From assembly GCA_021545665.1 (NCBI GenBank), contig JAJRTX010000035.1:1-10718 (forward strand): 10,718 bases of DNA, written 5' to 3'. Shown here in pieces: positions 6,536 through 10,718 of this stretch. The position numbers were made by a program, and so were the translations under genes. The notes under the pieces are model-generated. The model had not been told where the DNA came from and made no database searches. It saw nothing but the letters and a program-made list of their open reading frames with translations. Origin of the DNA: Zetaproteobacteria bacterium (GTDB lineage Bacteria; Pseudomonadota; Zetaproteobacteria; Mariprofundales; Mariprofundaceae). Every line of letters starts with the position of its first letter. The first letter of the stretch is position 1.

Positions 6536-7675
6536 ATGTCGGACTCTCAAAGCCTTGAATCTATCATCAAACAGCGCATAAAAGATGCCGGTGGTTTTTT
6601 GCCTTTTGACGCATTTATGCAGCCCGCATTGTATGAACCGGGACGGGGTTATTATGAGTCAAAAACCATTTTCGGGGCCAAAGGTGATTTCGTAACCGCA
6701 GCGGATTTGGGCCCGTGGTTGTCACTGGGCTTTGCCGATCTGATTTTCTGGGCCTGGCAGCAAATGGGCGAGCCTGAGCAATGGATCCTGCTGGAACAGG
6801 GTGGCGGCAGTGGCAAGCTGCTGGTTTCAACCCTGAACATAATTTCCCGGTTTTCCATGTCATTGCCCAACCGCATCATCTCTGTTGAGCGCAGTGCCCG
6901 GTTACAGGACAGGCAAAGGGCGTTGTTCGACCGTTGCGACTTTGAAATAGAGCTGCTTGCTTCGCTGGTTGAACTTGAGCCATTGGAGAATATCATTGCC
7001 CTGAGCAATGAATTGCCCGATGCCTTTCCGGTTCGCTGTTTTCGCTGGTCCGAGAATCAGTTTTTTGAACGTGGTGTGATTACAGGTCCAGATGGATTCG
7101 ACTGGCAGGATGCAGATCAGCCACTGACGGACGGACCGGATATTTCCCGGCATATTCTGGATGCCATGCCGGATGGTTATTTCAGTGAATGGAATCCCAA
7201 TCTGGCAAGATGGCAGCAGGATTTAGCTGCCTTGGTGCAGAGTGGTTTCGTATTTTGTGTGGATTACGGTTATTCGCAGCAGGAATATTATCGTCCGGGT
7301 CGTATCGAAGGCAGCCTGCTTGCCCATGTTAAACAACAGGTCAATGAAGATGTGCTGGCGAATCCCGGAGAGCAGGACATCACTGCCCATGTAGATTTTA
7401 CTGCCCTGAAACGGGCAGGTGAAGCTGTTGGCCTTGAATCTCTGCTGTGGATGTCGCAGGGCGGCTGGCTGGCGCAATCACCATCGGTGCAGGCTTTTAT
7501 ACAATCATTGGCAGGTCTTCATGATAAGGAGAGTTTGCATCTGATGGCGCATGCCAAGCGCATGCTGATGCCTTTTGGCATGGGGGAGTTATTCAAGTTA
7601 CTAATTCAGAGTAAAGGTTTAAAACCCACAAAGCCGGGTTTCTTGCAACAATTTGATCATCTGGATAAATTATGA
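6536..7675 (+). CDS. MidA/NDUFAF7-family SAM-dependent methyltransferase
   Basis: The product is 379 residues, the usual length of this family (COG1565). Landmarks in order are [14 protein letters not shown] (50-63), the SAM-binding loop [10 protein letters not shown] (86-95), [12 protein letters not shown] near 155-166, [11 protein letters not shown] near 240-252, and the strongly conserved [15 protein letters not shown] near 278-292. The mitochondrial member NDUFAF7/MidA dimethylates an arginine of the complex I subunit NDUFS2 during assembly. The bacterial substrate is not settled, so the same role here is an inference. The ATG at 6536 is the only start that keeps the conserved N-terminus; its ribosome binding site is poor (a G-run about 15 bases upstream). 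It is probably the first gene of a run with the RNA methyltransferase and lipoprotein genes. Confidence 0.88.
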   Translation: MSDSQSLESIIKQRIKDAGGFLPFDAFMQPALYEPGRGYYESKTIFGAKGDFVTAADLGPWLSLGFADLIFWAWQQMGEPEQWILLEQGGGSGKLLVSTLNIISRFSMSLPNRIISVERSARLQDRQRALFDRCDFEIELLASLVELEPLENIIALSNELPDAFPVRCFRWSENQFFERGVITGPDGFDWQDADQPLTDGPDISRHILDAMPDGYFSEWNPNLARWQQDLAALVQSGFVFCVDYGYSQQEYYRPGRIEGSLLAHVKQQVNEDVLANPGEQDITAHVDFTALKRAGEAVGLESLLWMSQGGWLAQSPSVQAFIQSLAGLHDKESLHLMAHAKRMLMPFGMGELFKLLIQSKGLKPTKPGFLQQFDHLDKL

Positions 7676-7687
7676 ATTATTTAGTTC

Positions 7688-8326
7688 ATGTTAATTGAGG
7701 GAAAAGCCGAGCGTCTGCTGCCCGGAGGCGAAGCCATCATTCGAAATGGGGAAACAGCTGTTCTGGTGCCCAATGCAGTGCCCGGGGATCTGTTACAGAT
7801 TCAAATCCTGTTGCGCAGACGAGGTGTTGAGCGCGGTAAAATCATCGAAATTATCCAGCCCGCTCCCCAACGCATAAGTGCTCCATGCCCGGTGGCTGAA
7901 ACATGTGGCGGCTGTGCATTGCAATTTCTGGGGGACGACGATCAGGCTAAGCTTAAATCGGGCTGGGTCTCGCATGCATTCAAGGCCCTTAAACAACCTG
8001 ATACGGAATGGATAGCTGTAAACCCTGTCGGCAAGCATTTTCGCAGACGTCTGCGCTGGACGGTCGGGTCTGATGAGCAGGGATTATTTCTGGGTTATTT
8101 CGCAGCTGCCAGTCACCAGCTGGTTCGGCACAACCACTGCATGGTGGCGACTCCCGAATTAAATGAACTGCATGGCCTGCTTGAAAAAAAACTGGAGCTT
8201 GCCGGCCTGGATTCGGTGCAGGCTGTACAGCTCTGCGACGGTATGCATATCATACTGGAAGGCCAGTCTCGCCCCGTTGTTGATGCAGAAAAACTAAAGC
8301 TTTCCATGTCTGCACAATGGTGGTAG
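7688..8326 (+). CDS. N-terminal fragment of the RNA methyltransferase (TRAM-like and iron-sulfur region)
   Basis: The fragment has 212 residues and no catalytic domain. Residues 1-58 resemble a short TRAM-type beta barrel (EGKAERLLPGGEAI, VPNAVPGDLLQIQI) that binds RNA. Cysteines 67, 73 and 76 (CPVAETCGGC) and C151 (RHNHC) match the four ligands of the [4Fe-4S] cluster of RlmD/RumA. Residues 117-145 (HFRRRLRWTVGS, LFLGYFAAASHQLV) are typical of the segment joining the cluster to the central domain. The ATG at 7688 lacks a clear ribosome binding site. By itself the product should not methylate RNA because the SAM-binding and catalytic residues lie after the stop. Confidence 0.7.
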   Translation: MLIEGKAERLLPGGEAIIRNGETAVLVPNAVPGDLLQIQILLRRRGVERGKIIEIIQPAPQRISAPCPVAETCGGCALQFLGDDDQAKLKSGWVSHAFKALKQPDTEWIAVNPVGKHFRRRLRWTVGSDEQGLFLGYFAAASHQLVRHNHCMVATPELNELHGLLEKKLELAGLDSVQAVQLCDGMHIILEGQSRPVVDAEKLKLSMSAQWW

Positions 8327-8350
8327 CGACATGACGGCATCACCCGTCCG

Positions 8351-8932
8351 TTGCATAAACCTGTAAAGCATTTCCATGATATTTTACCTGTCGGTGAGCA
8401 ACAGATCCAAATGACCGTTGGCCCGGATGATTTTGTGCAGGGGCAGATTGAGGGAAACAACGAGATGATTGCCCAGATTCAACACTGGTGCGGATCAGTT
8501 CATCGTATTGCAGACCTGTTTTGCGGCATTGGCAACCTGTCTTTACCGCTGGCCAAAGCAACAGGTGCGGCTGTGTTCGGGGCGGAATTGAATGCGACCA
8601 GCGTATTTGCTGCGAACGCCAATGCGAAGAGACTAGGCGTTGCCGCCCAATTCTCTCAGGCGAATCTGTTTGAGGATTTTGATATGGAGCTATTTATAGG
8701 CGCTGATGTGTTGATTCTCGATGCTCCGCGCCGAGGCGCCAAACGGATTTGCAGTAATATTATGCGGCTGCTGCCAGCTAGAATCATCATGATTTCATGC
8801 GATCCGGCAGCCGGAGCCCGCGATGGGGCTTTGCTCAAACAGCATGGCTATACGCTGGCGGCGCTCAGGGCGCTGGATTTGTTTCCTTTTGCAGGGCATG
8901 TTGAGGTCATGTCGTACTGGATTAAATCATGA
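8351..8932 (+). CDS. C-terminal fragment of the RNA methyltransferase (catalytic SAM domain)
   Basis: The open frame after the amber codon holds the class I SAM methyltransferase domain. Residues are counted from a TTG at 8351. They include FVQGQIEGNNEMI (28-40), the SAM-binding loop ADLFCGIGNLSLPLA (54-68), LDAPRRGA (123-130, usually DPPR), the catalytic-cysteine motif SCDPAAGARD (149-158, usually SCNPATLARD) and FPFAGHVEVM (178-187, with the conserved HVE). No good start site exists: the TTG lacks a ribosome binding site and the first in-frame ATG is at 8411 inside the domain. It is therefore best seen as the second half of one broken gene. Its stop overlaps the next start as ATGA (8929-8932). 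Confidence 0.65.
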   Translation: MHKPVKHFHDILPVGEQQIQMTVGPDDFVQGQIEGNNEMIAQIQHWCGSVHRIADLFCGIGNLSLPLAKATGAAVFGAELNATSVFAANANAKRLGVAAQFSQANLFEDFDMELFIGADVLILDAPRRGAKRICSNIMRLLPARIIMISCDPAAGARDGALLKQHGYTLAALRALDLFPFAGHVEVMSYWIKS

Positions 8933-10428
8933 GGCTGATTGCGCTTGTACTCACAAGCCTGTTGTTTTCCGCCTGCAACTCTGGCAACGCGGAGCAGGGA
9001 CTGTTGCGCGTCGGCCTGGCCCAGATGCCAATCACCATGGACCCACGTTTTGCCACCGATGCGGCATCGGCAAAGGTGCAGGATTTTATCCATCGCGGCC
9101 TGCTCAAGCTTGATGATGCGTTCAATGTGCAGGCTGACCTGGCCGAGCGATGGGAAAATCCGGAACCTCTGCTATGGCGCTTTCATCTGCGTCAGGGTGT
9201 GAAGTTCTCTGATGGTTCTACGCTTACGGCGGCTGATGTGGTTGCCACGATTCGGGCGATTCTGAATCCCGAATTGATCAGCCCGCTCAAAGCCAGCTTT
9301 GCAGCGATTGCATCTATTGATGCCGAGTCTGAGAATATTGTGGTGATTCACCTCAATAAACCGGATGCATCACTACTGACACGGTTAAATATCGGCATCC
9401 TTCCCGAAGCAATTGCTTCGGCACCTCATCAAGCCCATCAGACGATTGGTTGCGGGCCATATAAGTTACAAACATGGCATGAAAATATATTGACCCTGGT
9501 CAGGGTGGTAGATGATAAGGGCAGTGCCTCCAGCATACGTTTCTCAGGTGTTAAAGATCCGGTCACCAGAGTGTTGAAAATGACCCGAGGTGAACTGGAT
9601 TTTATCCAGAATGACTTACCTCCACATTTACTTCCTTACATTCAGGATCAACAAAATTTGAAAATCCAGACTCAGCCTTCAACCACATTTTCCTATATCG
9701 GCCTGAATATGCAGGATGAAATGATTAAGGACATACGGGTACGCCGGGCGCTGGCACTGGCGCTGGATCGGGGTAAATTGAAAAAAGCGTTATTTGCCGA
9801 TTTGCCGATTCTGGCCGAAACTGTCCTGACGACAAGTCACTGGGCATCGTCACAGTTAGAACCTCTTCCCTTTGACAGAGTTCAAGCAGAAGAGTTACTG
9901 GATGCAGCCGGGTTTCCCCGCGCAGAGAATGGCGTCCGATTCACACTGAATTACCGCACCAGTACCGACCCGACCCGTTTACGTCTGGCTACGGCTATTG
10001 CCGCCATGTGGGGTGAAATCGGCATAAAAGTTTCAATTGAATCACTGGAATGGGGCGGTTTTTATGCCCGCATCAAACGCGGTGATTTTCAGGTTTTCTC
10101 GCTGGCATGGGTCGGCATTACCGATCCAGATATCTACCGCTGGATTCTGCATTCATCCATGTGGCCGCCCAAAGGTGCAAACCGGGGTCGTTATGCCAAT
10201 AGTGATGTGGATAAATGGCTGGATCAGGCAGCTGCTGCAAACGGACAGCATGAACGCAAGGTACTGTATGCAAAGGTGGCGCAGCAGATGCAGGACGATC
10301 TGGTCTATCTGCCGCTATGGTACGACCCGGTTATCTCTGTAACCGGCCCTCGTGTTTCAGGCTTCGTGCCCAAACCGGATGGCAATCTTCTGGGATTGCT
10401 GCATATTCAATTGGGTGAAAAAAAATAG
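8929..10428 (+). CDS. Peptide/oligopeptide-type ABC transporter substrate-binding lipoprotein
   Basis: The product is 499 residues of the SBP_bac_5 (DppA/OppA) family. Residues 1-15 form a short signal peptide, and LLFSAC (11-16) is an acceptable lipobox with C16 as the lipid-bearing cysteine, so the mature protein is probably a membrane-anchored lipoprotein. The family motif LWRFHLRQGVKFSDGSTLTA (residues 82-101, followed by ADVV) and the downstream VRRALALALDR region (about 274-284) are clear, and length is normal. Such proteins capture peptides, nickel or other small solutes for an ABC importer. No permease or ATPase gene is visible here, so the substrate and partners are unknown. The start overlaps the end of the RNA methyltransferase frame by 4 bases (ATGA), which implies coupled translation. 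Because an amber codon lies upstream, coupling and expression could be reduced. Confidence 0.88.
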   Translation: MRLIALVLTSLLFSACNSGNAEQGLLRVGLAQMPITMDPRFATDAASAKVQDFIHRGLLKLDDAFNVQADLAERWENPEPLLWRFHLRQGVKFSDGSTLTAADVVATIRAILNPELISPLKASFAAIASIDAESENIVVIHLNKPDASLLTRLNIGILPEAIASAPHQAHQTIGCGPYKLQTWHENILTLVRVVDDKGSASSIRFSGVKDPVTRVLKMTRGELDFIQNDLPPHLLPYIQDQQNLKIQTQPSTTFSYIGLNMQDEMIKDIRVRRALALALDRGKLKKALFADLPILAETVLTTSHWASSQLEPLPFDRVQAEELLDAAGFPRAENGVRFTLNYRTSTDPTRLRLATAIAAMWGEIGIKVSIESLEWGGFYARIKRGDFQVFSLAWVGITDPDIYRWILHSSMWPPKGANRGRYANSDVDKWLDQAAAANGQHERKVLYAKVAQQMQDDLVYLPLWYDPVISVTGPRVSGFVPKPDGNLLGLLHIQLGEKK

Positions 10429-10435
10429 GAACTAT

Positions 10436-10595
10436 CCCGCATTATTCATGAATCGCCGTGATGATTGCGCAGGACCTTTGTTCGTAACGGATTCCGAGGA
10501 GGAGGTGCGTAACCATGCATACGGACGACCGACGAGGGATTCGTTGCGGGTAAAGGAACAAGCAAGGGCGCGGCAGCATTCATGAATAATGCGGG
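10436..10595 (+). repeat. 160-base palindromic element with a long hairpin, possible MITE or structured RNA
   Basis: The outer arms are an 18-bp perfect inverted repeat, CCCGCATTATTCATGAAT (10436-10453) against its complement (10578-10595). After a small bulge, GCCGTG (10455-10460) pairs with CGCGGC (10569-10574) with one G-U. After an internal loop, 21 bases at 10475-10495 pair with 10536-10556 without interruption, including six G-U pairs. Near the tip GGT/ACC and CGTA/TACG can pair. The two arms are balanced in length. It begins 8 bases after the lipoprotein gene stop. A non-autonomous element with IS-like ends or a structured RNA are the main options. No target duplication is evident. Open frames through it on both strands (for example 10448-10585) are not credible genes. 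Confidence 0.75.
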
Positions 10596-10608
10596 CTGAT
10601 ATGGCTTC

Positions 10609-10665
10609 CCCTGTCAACGAAGCGTACAGGGTTCAGGTTGATGTCAGGCATCAACTGTATTGAAC
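10609..10665 (+). other. Two adjacent hairpins in the non-coding end of the window
   Basis: CCCTGT (10609-10614) pairs with ACAGGG (10626-10631). Next, GTTGATG (10637-10643) pairs with CATCAAC (10649-10655) around TCAGG, with an outer GTTCA/TGAAC (10631-10635 and 10661-10665). No T-run follows, so these are not ordinary terminators. They may belong to the untranslated leader of a gene that begins at or beyond the right edge, or be part of the palindromic element's neighbourhood. Confidence 0.35.
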
Positions 10666-10718
10666 ACATTGCACGCGTAGATACATTCAGGAGAGGCGAG
10701 ACCGTTTTATGGCGGCGA

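Larger units (their letters stand above)
7688..8932 (+). pseudogene. RlmD/TrmA-type RNA uridine methyltransferase gene split by an in-frame amber codon
   Basis: One reading frame of 414 codons covers a complete RNA m5U methyltransferase of the RlmD/RumA-TrmA family, except for a TAG at 8324-8326. No frameshift is needed, because both halves are in the same frame and the text across the stop (QWW-stop-RHDGITRPLHKPVKHFHD) reads as continuous protein. A single base change, for example TGG to TAG within a TGG TGG TAG run, would explain it. TAG ends the intact gene at 10428 in the same window, so this codon is a normal stop here. The gene may be a recent pseudogene, a sequencing error or a site of read-through. 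It starts 12 bases after the upstream methyltransferase gene and overlaps the next gene by 4 bases. Confidence 0.75.

Noticed and set aside
7672..7698. ATG overlapping the MidA-family stop codon (ATGA) as a start for the next gene
   Set aside because: It opens only 8 codons in the wrong frame. The ATG at 7688 is the first start in frame with the methyltransferase.
8324..8326. Stop-codon reassignment (TAG as a sense codon) to explain the split gene
   Set aside because: TAG ends the lipoprotein gene at 10426-10428 exactly where the family should end, so TAG is a normal stop here.
10432..10617. ORFs running through the 160-base hairpin on both strands
   Set aside because: No ribosome binding site fits them, and the symmetry of the palindrome explains the open frames.

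Overview
The window looks like the chromosome of a marine-type proteobacterium. It carries housekeeping genes with moderate GC, preceded by an AT-rich accessory patch at its left edge. The mix of TldD/TldE, thioredoxin, a MidA-family methyltransferase and an RlmD/TrmA-type methyltransferase fits gamma- or zetaproteobacteria. A Mariprofundus-like zetaproteobacterium is my best guess, but the sequence alone does not prove it.

Left accessory patch (1-1170). The window opens inside an IS30-family element: the first 12 codons of a transposase lie on the minus strand, and the element's end is near position 138. Two small AT-rich genes follow. The first (234-584) encodes a membrane-anchored protein of unknown function. 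The second (696-1148) encodes a protein with a HEPN-type R-x4-H motif. Between them (about 594-676) is an imperfect palindrome with the layout of an integron attC site, and the left half of a second such site overlaps the stop codon of the second gene. I read this as the remnant of an integron gene-cassette array, possibly the end of one, interrupted by the IS.

Middle (1258-6470). A double-domain SagB/nitroreductase-like flavoprotein gene (+) converges on a tldD-tldE operon (-), which encodes the two subunits of the TldD/TldE metalloprotease. Upstream of tldD are a good sigma-70-like promoter and about 190 bases with nothing recognisable. After them comes trxA (-) with a clear rho-independent terminator.

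Right (6536-10718). trxA is divergent from a three-gene plus-strand run: a MidA/NDUFAF7-family methyltransferase gene, an RlmD/TrmA-type RNA uridine methyltransferase gene, and a peptide-type ABC transporter substrate-binding lipoprotein gene. They are 12 bases apart and then overlap by 4, so they are probably one transcription unit. The RNA methyltransferase gene is split by an in-frame amber codon between its iron-sulfur part and its catalytic domain. The lipoprotein gene is followed at once by a 160-base hairpin element (10436-10595). Its inner stem pairs fully only when G-U pairs on the plus strand are allowed. Smaller hairpins and a possible leader of the next gene follow.

No complete defence system, CRISPR array, tRNA or rRNA is visible. 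The most unusual items are the attC-like sites with their HEPN cassette, the amber-split methyltransferase and the long hairpin after the lipoprotein gene.
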